Origin: Henricia sp. BOLD:AAB3569
Taxonomy: Eukaryota > Echinodermata > Asteroidea > Spinulosida > Echinasteridae
NCBI GenBank assembly: GCA_037783545.1
Contig: JBBELK010000509.1
Location: 372,001-436,000, forward strand
Reading direction: 5' to 3'
Length of the DNA stretch: 64,000 nucleotides
This document shows positions 13,153 to 26,600 of the stretch, piece by piece; positions within the stretch are counted from its first letter, which is position 1; each line of letters starts with the position of its first letter. A program made the translations under genes and the position numbers. The notes under the pieces were generated by a model. It did not search any database and was not told the DNA's origin. It saw nothing but the letters and a program-made list of their open reading frames with translations.

Positions 13153-16100
13153 GTCTACGACCATACCACATTGAATACACCGGTTCCCGTCTGATCACCG
13201 CAGTTAAGCAACGTTGGGCTCGGTCAGTACTTCGGTGGGAGACCACCTGAGAATACCGAGTGTCGTAGGCACTTTTGGTTTTAGTAAAATATTGTTCTTC
13301 GGTAAACGTTTAAAATTACGCAAACCTGTTAAGCATTCGTCTACGACCATACCACATTGAATACACCGGTTCCCGTCTGATCACCGCAGTTAAGCAACGT
13401 TGGGCTCGGTCAGTACTTCGGTGGGAGACCACCTGGGAATACCGAGTGTCGTAGGCACTTTGTTTTTAGTAAAATATTGTTCTTCATTAAACGTTTCAAA
13501 TTACGCAAACCTGTTAAGCATTCGTCTACGACCATACCACATTGAATACACCGGTTCCCGTCTGATCACCGCAGTTAAGCAACGTTGGGCTCGGTCAGTA
13601 CTTCGGTGGGAGACCACCTGGAAAAACCGAGTGTCGTAGTCACTTTTGTTTTGTCGAGTAAAATATTGTTCTTCAGTAAACGTTTAAAATTACGCAAACC
13701 TGTTAAGCATTCGTCTACGACCATACCACATTGAATACACCGGTTCCCGTCTGATCACCGCAGTTAAGCAACGTTGGGCTCGGTCAGTACTTCGGTGGGA
13801 GACCACCTGGGAATACCGAGTGTCGTAGGCACTTTTGTTTTTAGTAAAATATTGTTCTTCATTAAACGTTTCAAATTACGCAAACCTGTTAAGCATTCGT
13901 CTACGATCATACCACATTGAATACACCGGTTCCCGTCTGATCACCGCAGTTAAGCAACGTTGGGCTCGGTCAGTACTTCGGTGGGAGACCACCTGGGAAT
14001 ACCGAGTGTCGTAGGCACTTTTGTTTTTAGTAAAATATTGTTCTTCAGTAAACGTTTAAAATTACGCAAACCTGTTAAGCATTCGTCTACGACCATACCA
14101 CATTGAATACACCGGTTCCCGTCTGATCACCGCAGTTAAGCAACGTTGGGCTCGGTCAGTACTTCGGTGGGAGACCACCTGGGAATACCGAGTGTCGTAG
14201 GCACTTTTGTTTTTAGTAAAATATTGTTCTTCAGTAAACGTTTCAAATTACCCAAACCTGTTAAGCATTCGTCTACGACCATACCACATTGAATACACCG
14301 GTTCCCGTTTGATCACCGCAGTTAAGCAACGTTGGGCTCGGTCAGTACTTCGGTGGGAGACCACCTGGGAATATCGAGTGTCGTAGGCACTTTTGTTTTG
14401 TCGAGTAAAACATTGTTCTTCAGTAAACGTTTAAAATTACGCAAACCTGTTAAACATTCGTCTACGACCATACCACATTGAATACACCGGATCCCGTCTG
14501 ATCACCGCAGTTAAGCAACGTTGGGCTCGGTCAGTACTTCGGTGGGAGACCACCTGGGAATACCGAGTGTCGTAGGCACTTTTGTTTTTAGTAAAATATT
14601 GTTCTTCAGTAAACGTTTCAAATTACGCAAACCTGTTAAGCATTCGTCTACGACCATACCACATTGAATACACCGGTTCCCGTCTGATCACCGCAGTTAA
14701 GCAACGTTGGGCTCGGTCAGTACTTCGGTGGGAGACCACCTGGGAAAACCGAGTGTCGTAGTCACTTTTGTTTTGTCGAGTAAAATATTGTTCTTCAGTA
14801 AACGTTTAAAATTACGCAAACCTGTTAAGCATTCGTCTACGACCATACCACATTGAATACACCGGTTCCCGTCTGATCACCGCAGTTAAGCAACGTTGGG
14901 CTCGGTCAGTACTTCGGTGGGAGACCACCTGGGAATACCGAGTGTCGTAGGCACTTTTGTTTTTAGTAAAATATTGTTCTTCAGTAAACGTTTCAAATTA
15001 CCCAAACCTGTTAAGCATTCGTCTACGACCATACCACATTGAATACACCGGTTCCCGTTTGATCACCGCAGTTAAGCAACGTTGGGCTCGGTCAGTACTT
15101 CGGTGGGAGACCACCTGGGAATATCGAGTGTCGTAGGCACTTTTGTTTTGTCGAGTAAAACATTGTTCTTCAGTAAACGTTTAAAATTACGCAAACCTGT
15201 TAAACATTCGTCTACGACCATACCACATTGAATACACCGGATCCCGTCTGATCACCGCAGTTAAGCAACGTTGGGTTCGGTCAGTACTTCGGTGGGAGAC
15301 CACCTGGGAATACCGAGTGTCGTAGGCACTTTTGTTTTTAGTAAAATATTGTTCTTCAGTAAACGTTTCAAATTACGCAAACATGTTAAGCATTCGTCTA
15401 CGACCATACCACATTGAATACACCGGTTCCCGTCTGATCACCGCAGTTAAGCAACGTTGGGCTCGGTCAGTACTTCGGTGGGAGACCACCTGGGAAAACC
15501 GAGTGTCGTAGTCACTTTTGTTTTGTCGAGTAAAATATTGTTCTTCAGTAAACGTTTAAAATTACGCAAACCTGTTAAGCATTCGTCTACGACCATACCA
15601 CATTGAATACACCGGTTCCCGTCTGATCACCGCAGTTAAGCAACGTTGGGCTCGGTCAGTACTTCGGTGGGAGACCACCTGGGAATACCGAGTGTCGTAG
15701 GCACTTTTGTTTTTAGTAAAATATTGTTCTTCAGTAAACGTTTCAAATTACGCAAACCTGTTAAGCATTCGTCTACGACCATACCACATTGAATACACCG
15801 GTTCCCGTCTGATCACCGCAGTTAAGCAACGTTGGGCTCAGGCATTACTTCGGTGGGAGACCACCTGGGAATACCGAGTGTCGTAGGCACTTTTGTTTTG
15901 TCGAGTAAAATATTGTTCTTCAGTAAACGTTTAAAATTACGCAAACCTGTTAAGCATTCGTCTACGACCATACCACATTGAATACACCGGTTCCCGTCTG
16001 ATCACCGCAGTTAAGCAACGTTGGGCTCGGTCAGTACTTCGGTGGGAGACCACCTGGGAATACCGAATGTCGTAGGCACTTTTGTTTTTAGTAAAATATT

Positions 16101-16449
16101 GTTCTTCAGTAAACGTTTAAAATTACGCAAACCTGTTAAGCATTCGTCTACGACCGTACCACATTGAATACACCGGTTCCCGTCTGATCACCGCAGTTAA
16201 GCAACGTTGGGCTCGGTCAGTACTTCGGTGGGAGACCACCTGGGAATACCGAGTGTCGTAGGCACTTTTGTTTTTAGTAAAATATTGTTCTTCAGTAAAC
16301 GTTTCAAATTACGCAAACCTGTTAAGCATTCGTCTACGACCATACCACATTGAATACACCGGTTCCCGTCTGATCACCGCAGTTAAGCAACGTTGGGCTC
16401 GGTCAGTACTTCGGTGGGAGACCACCTGGGAATACCGAGTGTCGTAGGC
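13153..16449 (+). rRNA. 5S rRNA genes 71-88
   Basis: Starts: 13153, 13339, 13524, 13713, 13899, 14085, 14271, 14460, 14646, 14835, 15021, 15210, 15396, 15585, 15771, 15960, 16146, 16332. Genes 71-79 repeat genes 30-38 with a constant offset of 7,665, and genes 85-88 repeat genes 3-6 with offset 15,320, so long-range copying has occurred in the same orientation. Genes 77-80 and 81-84 are a four-unit tandem duplication (750 bp). Three-T terminators follow 72 and 88. Genes 73, 79 and 83 carry the G117T end; gene 85 is a loop-E variant. Confidence 0.95.
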
Positions 16450-16516
16450 ACTTTGTTTTTAGTAAAATATTGTTCTTCATTAAACGTTTCAAATTACGCA
16501 AACCTGTTAAGCATTC

Positions 16517-19439
16517 GTCTACGACCATACCACATTGAATACACCGGTTCCCGTCTGATCACCGCAGTTAAGCAACGTTGGGCTCGGTCAGTTCTTCGGT
16601 GGGAGACCACCTGGGAATACCGAGTGTCGTAGGCACTTTTGTTTTTAGTAAAATATTGTTCTTCAGTAAACGTTTCAAATTACGCAAACCTGTTAAGCAT
16701 TCGTCTACGACCATACCACATTGAATACACCGGTTCCCGTCTGATCACCGCAGTTAAGCAACGTTGGGCTCGGTCAGTACTTCGGTGGGAGACCACCTGG
16801 GAATACCGAGTGTCGTAGGCACTTTTGTTTTTAGTAAAATATTGTTCTTCAGTAAACGTTTCAAATTACCCAAACCTGTTAAGCATTCGTCTACGACCAT
16901 ACCACATTGAATACACCGGTTCCCGTCTGATCACCGCAGTTAAGCAACGTTGGGCTCGGTCAGTACTTCGGTGGGAGACCACCTGGGAATATCGAGTGTC
17001 GTAGGCACTTTTGTTTTGTCGAGTAAAACATTGTTCTTCAGTAAACGTTTAAAATTACGCAAACCTGTTAAACATTCGTCTACGACCATACCACATTGAA
17101 TACACCGGATCCCGTCTGATCACCGCAGTTAAGCAACGTTGGGCTCGGTCAGTACTTCGGTGGGAGACCACCTGGGAATACCGAGTGTCGTAGGCACTTT
17201 TGTTTTTAGTAAAATATTGTTCTTCAGTAAACGTTTAAAATTACGCAAACCTGTTAAGCATTCGTCTACGACCATACCACATTGAATACACCGGTTCCCG
17301 TCTGATCACCGCAGTTAAGCAACGTTGGGCTCGGTCAGTACTTCGGTGGGAGACCACCTGGGAATACCGAGTGTCGTAGGCACTTTTGTTTTTAGTAAAA
17401 TATTGTTCTTCAGTAAACGTTTCAAATTACGCAAACCTGTTAAGCATTCGTCTACGACCATACCACATTGAATACACCGGTTCCCGTCTGATCACCGCAG
17501 TTAAGCAACGTTGGGCTCGGTCAGTACTTCGGTGGGAGACCACCTGGGAATACCGAGTGTCGTAGGCACTTTTGTTTTTAGTAAAATATTGTTCTTCAGT
17601 AAACGTTTCAAATTACCCAAACCTGTTAAGCATTCGTCTACGACCATACCACATTGAATACACCGGTTCCCGTCTGATCACCGCAGTTAAGCAACGTTGG
17701 GCTCGGTCAGTACTTCGGTGGGAGACCACCTGGGAATATCGAGTGTCGTAGGCACTTTTGTTTTGTCGAGTAAAACATTGTTCTTCAGTAAACGTTTAAA
17801 ATTACGCAAACCTGTTAAACATTCGTCTACGACCATACCACATTGAATACACCGGATCCCGTCTGATCACCGCAGTTAAGCAACGTTGGGCTCGGTCAGT
17901 ACTTCGGTGGGAGACCACCTGGGAATACCGAGTGTCGTAGGCACTTTTGTTTTTAGTAAAATATTGTTCTTCAGTAAACGTTTAAAATTACGCAAACCTG
18001 TTAAGCATTCGTCTACGACCATACCACATTGAATACACCGGTTCCCGTCTGATCACCGCAGTTAAGCAACGTTGGGCTCGGTCAGTACTTCGGTGGGAGA
18101 CCACCTGGGAATACCGAGTGTCGTAGGCACTTTTGTTTTTAGTAAAATATTGTTCTTCAGTAAACGTTTCAAATTACCCAAACCTGTTAAGCATTCGTCT
18201 ACGACCATACCACATTGAATACACCGGTTCCCGTCTGATCACCGCAGTTAAGCAACGTTGGGCTCGGTCAGTACTTCGGTGGGAGACCACCTGGGAATAT
18301 CGAGTGTCGTAGGCACTTTTGTTTTGTCGAGTAAAACATTGTTCTTCAGTTAACGTTTAAAATTACGCAAACCTGTTAAACATTCGTCTACGACCATTCC
18401 ACATTGAATACACCGGATCCCGTCTGATCACCGCAGTTAAGCAACGTTGGGCTCGGTCAGTACTTCGGTGGGAGACCACCTGGGAATACCGAGTGTCGTA
18501 GGCACTTTTGTTTTTAGTAAAATATTGTTCTTCAGTAAACGTTTCAAATTACGCAAACCTGTTAAGCATTCGTCTACGACCATACCACATTGAATACACC
18601 GGTTCCCGTCTGATCACCGCAGTTAAGCAACGTTGGGCTCGGTCAGTACTTCGGTGGGAGACCACCTGGGAAAACCGAGTGTCGTAGTCACTTTTGTTTT
18701 GTCGAGTAAAATATTGTTCTTCAGTAAACGTTTAAAATTACCCAAACCTGTTAAGCATTCGTCTACGACTATACCACATTGAATACACCGGTTCCCGTCT
18801 GATCACCGCAGTTAAGCAACGTTGGGCTCGGTCAGTACTTCGGTGGGAGACCACCTGGGAATACCGAGTGTCGTAGGCACTTTTGTTTTTAGTAAAATAT
18901 TGTTCTTCATTAAACGTTTCAAATTACGCAAACCTGTTAAGCATTCGTCTACGATCATACCACATTGAATACACCGGTTCCCGTCTGATCACCGCAGTTA
19001 AGCAACGTTGGGCTCGGTCAGTACTTCGGTGGGAGACCACCTGGGAATACCGAGTGTCGTAGGCACTTTTGTTTTGTCGAGTAAGATATTGTTCTTCAGT
19101 AAACGTTTAAAATTACGCAAACCTGTTAAGCATTCGTCTACGACCATACCACATTGAATACACCGGTTCCCGTCTGATCACCGCAGTTAAGCAACGTTGG
19201 GCTCGGTCAGTACTTCGGTGGGAGACCACCTGGGAATACCGAGTGTCGTAGGCACTTTTGTTTTTAGTAAAATATTGTTCTTCAGTAAACGTTTAAAATT
19301 ACGCAAACCTGTTAAGCATTCGTCTACGACCATACCACATTGAATACACCGGTTCCCGTCTGATCACCGCAGTTAAGCAACGTTGGGCTCGGTCAGTACT
19401 TCGGTGGGAGACCACCTGGGAATACCGAGTGTCGTAGGC
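16517..19439 (+). rRNA. 5S rRNA genes 89-104 (first part)
   Basis: Starts: 16517, 16703, 16889, 17078, 17264, 17450, 17636, 17825, 18011, 18197, 18386, 18572, 18761, 18947, 19136, 19322. A two-gene cassette (ATTACCC spacer, GAATATCGAG, long spacer with AAACATTG, then GGATCCC in the next gene) occurs three times, at genes 91-92, 95-96 and 98-99, spaced by four and three units. Gene 100 carries the G117T end. After 19136 the long GTCGAG spacer is almost absent until about 25 kb. Confidence 0.95.
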
Positions 19440-19507
19440 ACTTTTGTTTTTAGTAAAATATTGTTCTTCAGTAAACGTTTCAAATTACCCAAACCTATTA
19501 AGCATTC

Positions 19508-22500
19508 GTCTACGACCATACCACATTGAATACACCGGATCCCGTCTGATCACCGCAGTTAAGCAACGTTGGGCTCGGTCAGTACTTCGGTGGGAGACCA
19601 CCTGGGAATACCGAGTGTCGTAAGCACTTTTGTTTTTAGTAAAATATTGTTCTTCATTAAACGTTTCAAATTACGCAAACCTGTTAAGCATTCGTCTACG
19701 ACCATACCACATTGAATACACCGGTTCCCGTCTGATCACCGCAGTTAAGCAGCGTTGGGCTCGGTAAGTACTTCGGTGGGAGACCACCTGGGAATACCGA
19801 GTGTCGTAGGCACTTTTGTTTTTAGTAAAATATTGTTCTTCAGTAAACGTTTAAAATTACGCAAACCTGTTAAGCATTCGTCTGCGACCATACCACATTG
19901 AATACACCGGTTCCCGTTTGATCACCGCAGTTAAGCAACTTTGGGCTCGGTCAGTACTTCGGTGGGAGACCACCTGGGAATACCGAGTGTCGTAGGCACT
20001 TTTGTTTTTAGTAAAATATTGTTCTTCAGTAAACGTTTCAAATTACGCAAACCTGTTAAGCATTCGTCTACGACCATACCACATTGAATACACCGGTTCC
20101 CGTCTGATCACCGCAGTTAAGCAACGTTGGGCTCGGGCATTACTTCGGTGGGAGACCACCTGGGAATACCGAGTGTCGTAGGCACTTTTGTTTTTAGTAA
20201 AATATTGTTCTTCAGTAAACGTTTCAAATTACGCAAACCTGTTAAGCATTCGTCTACGACCATACCACATTGAATACACCGGTTCCCGTCTGATCACCGC
20301 AGTTAAGCAACGTTGGGCTCGGTCAGTACTTCGGTGGGAGACCACCTGGGAATACCGAGTGTCGTAGGCACTTTTGTTTTTAGTAAAATATTGTTCTTCA
20401 GTAAACGTTTAAAATTACGCAAACCTGTTAAGCATTCGTCTACGACCATACCACATTGAATACACCGGTTCCCGTCTGATCACCGCAGTTAAGCAACGTT
20501 GGGCTCGGTCAGTACTTCGGTGGGAGACCACCTGGGAATACCGAGTGTCGTAGGCACTTTTGTTTTTAGTAAAATATTGTTCTTCAGTAAACGTTTCAAA
20601 TTACCCAAACCTGTTAAGCATTCGTCTACGACCATACCACATTGAATACACCGGATCCCGTCTGATCACCGCAGTTAAGCAACGTTGGGCTCGGTCAGTA
20701 CTTCGGTGGGAGACCACCTGGGAATACCGAGTGTCGTAAGCACTTTTGTTTTTAGTAAAATATTGTTCTTCATTAAACGTTTCAAATTACGCAAACCTGT
20801 TAAGCATTCGTCTACGACCATACCACATTGAATACACCGGTTCCCGTCTGATCACCGCAGTTAAGCAGCGTTGGGCTCGGTAAGTACTTCGGTGGGAGAC
20901 CACCTGGGAATACCGAGTGTCGTAGGCACTTTTGTTTTTAGTAAAATATTGTTCTTCAGTAAACGTTTAAAATTACGCAAACCTGTTAAGCATTCGTCTG
21001 CGACCATACCACATTGAATACACCGGTTCCCGTTTGATCACCGCAGTTAAGCAACTTTGGGCTCGGTCAGTACTTCGGTGGGAGACCACCTGGGAATACC
21101 GAGTGTCGTAGGCACTTTTGTTTTTAGTAAAATATTGTTCTTCAGTAAACGTTTCAAATTACGCAAACCTGTTAATCATTCGTCTACGACCATACCACAC
21201 TGAATACACCGGTTCCCGTCTGATCACCGCAGTTAAGCAACGTTGGGCTCGGGCATTACTTCGGTGGGAGACCACCTGGGAATACCGAGTGTCGTAGGCA
21301 CTTTTGTTTTTAGTAAAATATTGTTCTTCAGTAAACGTTTCAAATTACGCAAACCTGTTAAGCATTCGTCTACGACCATACCACATTGAATACACCGGTT
21401 CCCGTCTGATCACCGCAGTTAAGCAACGTTGGCCTCGGTCAGTACTTCGGTGGGAGACCAGCTGGGAATACCGAGTGTCGTAGGCACTTTTGTTTTTAGT
21501 AAAATATTGTTCTTCAGTAAACGTTTAAAATTACGCAAACCTGTTAAGCATTCGTCTACGACCATACCACATTGAATACACCGGTTCCCGTTTGATCACC
21601 GCAGTTAAGCAACGTTGGGCTCGGTCAGTACTTCGGTGGGAGACCACCTGGGAATACCGAGTGTCGTAGGCACTTTTGTTTTTAGTAAAATTTTGTTCTT
21701 CAGTAAACGTTTCAAATTACGCAAACCTGTTAAGCATTCGTCTACGACCATACCACATTGAATACACCGATTCCCGTCTGATCACCGCAGTTAAGCAACG
21801 TTGGGCTCGGGCATTACTTCGGTGGGAGACCACCTGGGAATACCGAGTGTCGTAGGCACTTTTGTTTTGTCGAGTAAAATATTGTTCTTCAGTAAACGTT
21901 TAAAATTACGCAAACCTGTTAAGCATTCGTCTACGACCATACCACATTGAATACACCGGTTCCCGTCTGATCACCGCAGTTAAGCAGCGTTGGGCTCGGT
22001 CAGTACTTCGGTGGGAGACCACCTGGGAATACCGAGTGTCGTAGGCACTTTTGTTTTTAGTAAAATATTGTTCTTCAGTAAACGTTTAAAATTACGCAAA
22101 CCTGTTAAGCATTCGTCTGCGACCATACCACATTGAATACACCGGTTCCCGTTTGATCACCGCAGTTAAGCAACTTTGGGCTCGGTCAGTACTTCGGTGG
22201 GAGACCACCTGGGAATACCTAGTGTCGTAGGCACTTTTGTTTTTAGTAAAATATTGTTCTTCAGTAAACGTTTCAAATTACGCAAACCTGTTAAGCATTC
22301 GTCTGCGACCATACCACATTGAATACACCGGTTCCCGTTTGATCACCGCAGTTAAGCAACTTTGGGCTCGGTCAGTACTTCGGTGGGAGACCACCTGGGA
22401 ATACCGAGTGTCGTAGGCACTTTTGTTTTTAGTAAAATATTGTTCTTCAGTAAACGTTTCAAATTACGCAAACCTGTTAAGCATTCGTCTACGACCATAC

Positions 22501-23534
22501 CACATTGAATACACCGGTTCCCGTCTGATCACCGCAGTTAAGCAACGTTGGGCTCGGGCATTACTTCGGTGGGAGACCACCTGGGAATACCGAGTGTCGT
22601 AGGCACTTTTGTTTTTAGTAAAATATTGTTCTTCAGTAAACGTTTCAAATTACGCAAACCTGTTAAGCATTCGTCTACGACCATACCACATTGAATACAC
22701 CGGTTCCCGTCTGATCACCGCAGTTAAGCAACGTTGGCCTCGGTCAGTACTTCGGTGGGAGACCAGCTGGGAATACCGAGTGTCGTAGGCACTTTTGTTT
22801 TTAGTAAAATATTGTTCTTCAGTAAACGTTTAAAATTACGCAAACCTGTTAAGCATTCGTCTACGACCATACCACATTGAATACACCGGTTCCCGTTTGA
22901 TCACCGCAGTTAAGCAACGTTGGGCTCGGTCAGTACTTCGGTGGGAGACCACCTGGGAATACCGAGTGTCGTAGGCACTTTTGTTTTTAGTAAAATATTG
23001 TTCTTCAGTAAACGTTTCAAATTACGCAAACCTGTTAAGCATTCGTCTACGACCATACCACATTGAATACACCGGTTCCCGTCTGATCACCGCAGTTAAG
23101 CAACTTTGGGCTCGGTCAGTACTTCGGTGGGAGACCACCTGGGAATACCGAGTGTCGTAGGCACTTTTGTTTTTAGTAAAATATTGTTCTTCGGTAAACG
23201 TTTAAAATTACGCAAACCTGTTAAGCATTCGTCTACGACCATACCACATTGAATACACCGGTTCCCGTCTGATCACCGCAGTTAAGCAACGTTGGGCTCG
23301 GTCAGTACTTCGGTGGGAGACCACCTGGGATTACCGAGTGTCGTAGGCACTTTTGTTTTTAGTAAAATATTGTTCTTCATTAAACGTTTCAAATTACACA
23401 AACCTGTTAAGCATTCGTCTACGACCATACCACATTGAATACACCGGTTCCCGTCTGATCACCGCAGTTAAGCAATGTTGGGCTCGGTCAGTACTTCGGT
23501 GGGAGACCACCTGGGAATACCGAGTGTCGTAGGC
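19508..23534 (+). rRNA. 5S rRNA genes between 19508 and 23534 (22 copies)
   Basis: Starts: 19508, 19694, 19880, 20066, 20252, 20438, 20624, 20810, 20996, 21182, 21368, 21554, 21740, 21929, 22115, 22301, 22487, 22673, 22859, 23045, 23231, 23417. A six-unit duplication (offset 1,116) is marked by GTCGTAAGC at the ends of the genes at 19508 and 20624. A seven-unit repeat (offset 1,305) is marked by GACCAGCTGG in the genes at 21368 and 22673. G61T (GCAACTTTGG) occurs at 19880, 20996, 22115, 22301 and 23045. Loop-E variants start at 20066, 21182, 21740 and 22487. Confidence 0.95.
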
Positions 23535-23602
23535 ACTTTTGTTATTAGTAAAATATTGTTCTTCAGTAAACGTTTCAAATTACGCAAACCTGTTAAGCAT
23601 TC

Positions 23603-26600
23603 GTCTACGACCATACCACATTGAATACACCGGTTCCCGTCTGATCACCGCAGTTAAGCAACGTTGGACTCGGTCAGTACTTCGGTGGGAGACCACCTGG
23701 GAATACCGAGTGTCGTAGGCACTTTTGTTTTTGGTAAAATATTGTTCTTCGGTAAACATTTAAAATTACGCAAACCTGTTAAGCATTCGTCTACGACCAT
23801 ACCACATTGAATACACCGGTTCCCGTCTGATCACCGCAGTTAAGCAACGTTGGGCTCGGTCAGTACTTCGGTGGGAGACCACCTGGGAATACCGAGTGTC
23901 GTAGGCACTTTTGTTTTTAGTAAAATATTGTTCTTCAGTAAACGTTTAAAATTACGCAAACCTGTTAAGCATTCGTCTACGACCATACCACATTGAATAC
24001 ACCGGTTCCCGTCTGATCACCGCAGTTAAGCAACGTTGGGCTCGGTCAGTACTTCGGTGGGAGACCACCTGGGAATACCGAGTGTCGTAGGCACTTTTGT
24101 TTTTATTAAAATATTGTTCTTCAGTAAACGTTTCAAATTACGCAAACCTGTTAAGCATTCGTCTACGACCATACCACATTGAATACACCGGTTCCCGTCT
24201 GATCACCGCAGTTAAGCAACGTTGGGCTCGGTCAGTACTTCGGTGGGAGACCACCTGGGAATACCGAGTGTCGTAGGCACTTTTGTTTTTAGTAATATAT
24301 TGTTCTTCGGTAAACGTTTAAAATTACGCAAACCTGTTAAGCATTCGTCTGCGACCATACCACATTGAATACACCGGTTCCCGTTTGATCACCGCAGTTA
24401 AGCAACTTTGGGCTCGGTCAGTTCTTCGGTGGGAGACCACCTGGGAATACCGAGTGTCGTAGGCACTTTTGTTTTTAGTAAAATATTGTTCTTCAGTAAA
24501 CGTTTAAAATTACGCAAACCTGTTAAGCATTCGTCTACGACCATACCACATTGAATACACCGGTTCCCGTCTGATCACCGCAGTTAAGCAACGTTGGGCT
24601 CGGTCAGTACTTCGGTGGGAGACCACCTGGGAATACCGAGTGTCGTAGGCACCTTTGTTTTTAGTAAAATATTGTTCTTCAGTAAACGTTTAAAATTACG
24701 CAAACCTGTTAAGCATTCGTCTACGACCATACCACATTGAATACACCGGTTCCCGTCTGATCACCGCAGTTAAGCAACGTTGGGCTCGGTCAGTACATCG
24801 GTGGGAGACCACCTGGGAATACCGAGTGTCGTAGGCACTTTTGTTTTTAGTAAAATATTGTTCTTCAGTAAACGTTTCAAATTACCCAAACCTGTTAAGC
24901 ATTCGTCTACGACCATACCACATTGAATACACCGGTTCCCGTCTGATCACCGCCTTTAAGCAACGTTGGGCTCGGTCAGTACTTCGGTGGGAGACCACCT
25001 GGGAATATCGAGTGTCGTAGGCACTTTTGTTTTGTCGAGTAAAACATTGTTCTTCAGTAAACGTTTAAAATTACGCAAACCTGTTAAACATTCGTCTACG
25101 ACCATACCACATTGAATACACCGGATCCCGTCTGATCACCGCAGTTAAGCAACGTTGGGCTCGGTCAGTACTTCGGTGGGAGACCACCTGGGAATACCGA
25201 GTGTCGTAGGCACTTTTGTTTTTAGTAAAATATTGTTCTTCAGTAAACGTTTCAAATTACGCAAACCTGTTAAGCATTCGTCTACGACCATGCCACATTG
25301 AATACACCGGTTCCCGTCTGATCACCGCAGTTAAGCAACGTTGGGCTCGGTCAGTACTTCGGTGGGAGACCACCTGGGAAAACCGAGTGTCGTAGTCACT
25401 TTTGTTTTGTCGAGTAAAATATTGTTCTTCAGTAAACGTTTAAAATTACGCAAACCTGTTAAGCATTCGTCTACGACCATACCACATTGAATACACCGGT
25501 TCCCGTCTGATCACCGCAGTTAAGCAACGTTGGGCTCGGTCAGTACTTCGGTGGGAGACCACCTTGGAATACCGAGTGTCGTAGGCACTTTTGTTTTTAG
25601 TAAAATATTGTTCTTCATTAAACGTTTCAAATTACGCAAACCTGTTAAGCATTCGTCTACGACCATACCACATTGAATACACCGGTTCCCGTCTGATCAC
25701 CGCAGTTAAGCAGCGTTGGGCTCGGTCAGTACTTCGGTGGGAGACCACCTGGGAATACCGAGTGTCGTAGGCACTTTTGTTTTTAGTAAAATATTGTTCT
25801 TCAGTAAACGTTTCAAATTACGCAAACCTGTTAAGCATTCGTCTACGACCATACCACATTGAATACACCGGTTCCCGTCTGATCACCGCAGTTAAGCAAC
25901 GTTGGGCTCGGTCAGTACTTCGGTGGGAGACCACCTGGGAATACCGAGTGTCGTAGGCACTTTTGTTTTGTCGAGTAAAATATTGTTCTTCAGTAAACGT
26001 TTCAAATTACCCAAACCTGTTAAGCATTCGTCTACGACCATACCACATTGAATACACCGGTTCACGTCTGATCACCGCAGTTAAGCAACGTTGGGCTCGG
26101 TCAGTACTTCGGTGGGAGACCACCTGGGAAAATCGAGTGTCGTAGGCACTTTTGTTTTGTCGAGTAAAACATTGTTCTTCAGTAAACGTTTAAAATTACG
26201 CAAACCTGTTAAACATTCGTCTACGACCATACCACATTGAATACACCGGATCCCGTCTGATCACCGCAGTTAAGCAACGTTGGGCTCGGTCAGTACTTCG
26301 GTGGGAGACCACCTGGGAATACCGAGTGTCGTAGGCACTTTTGTTTTGTCGAGTAAAATATTGTTCTTCAGTAAACGTTTAAAATTACGCAAACCTGTTA
26401 AGCATTCGTCTACGACCATGCCACATTGAATACACCGGTTCCCGTCTGATCACCGCAGTTAAGCAACGTTGGGCTCGGTCAGTACTTCGGTGGGAGACCA
26501 CCTGGGAATACCGAGTGTCGTAGGCACTTTTGTTTTTAGTAAAATATTGTTCTTCATTAAACGTTTCAAATTACGCAAACCTGTTAAGCATTCGTCTACG

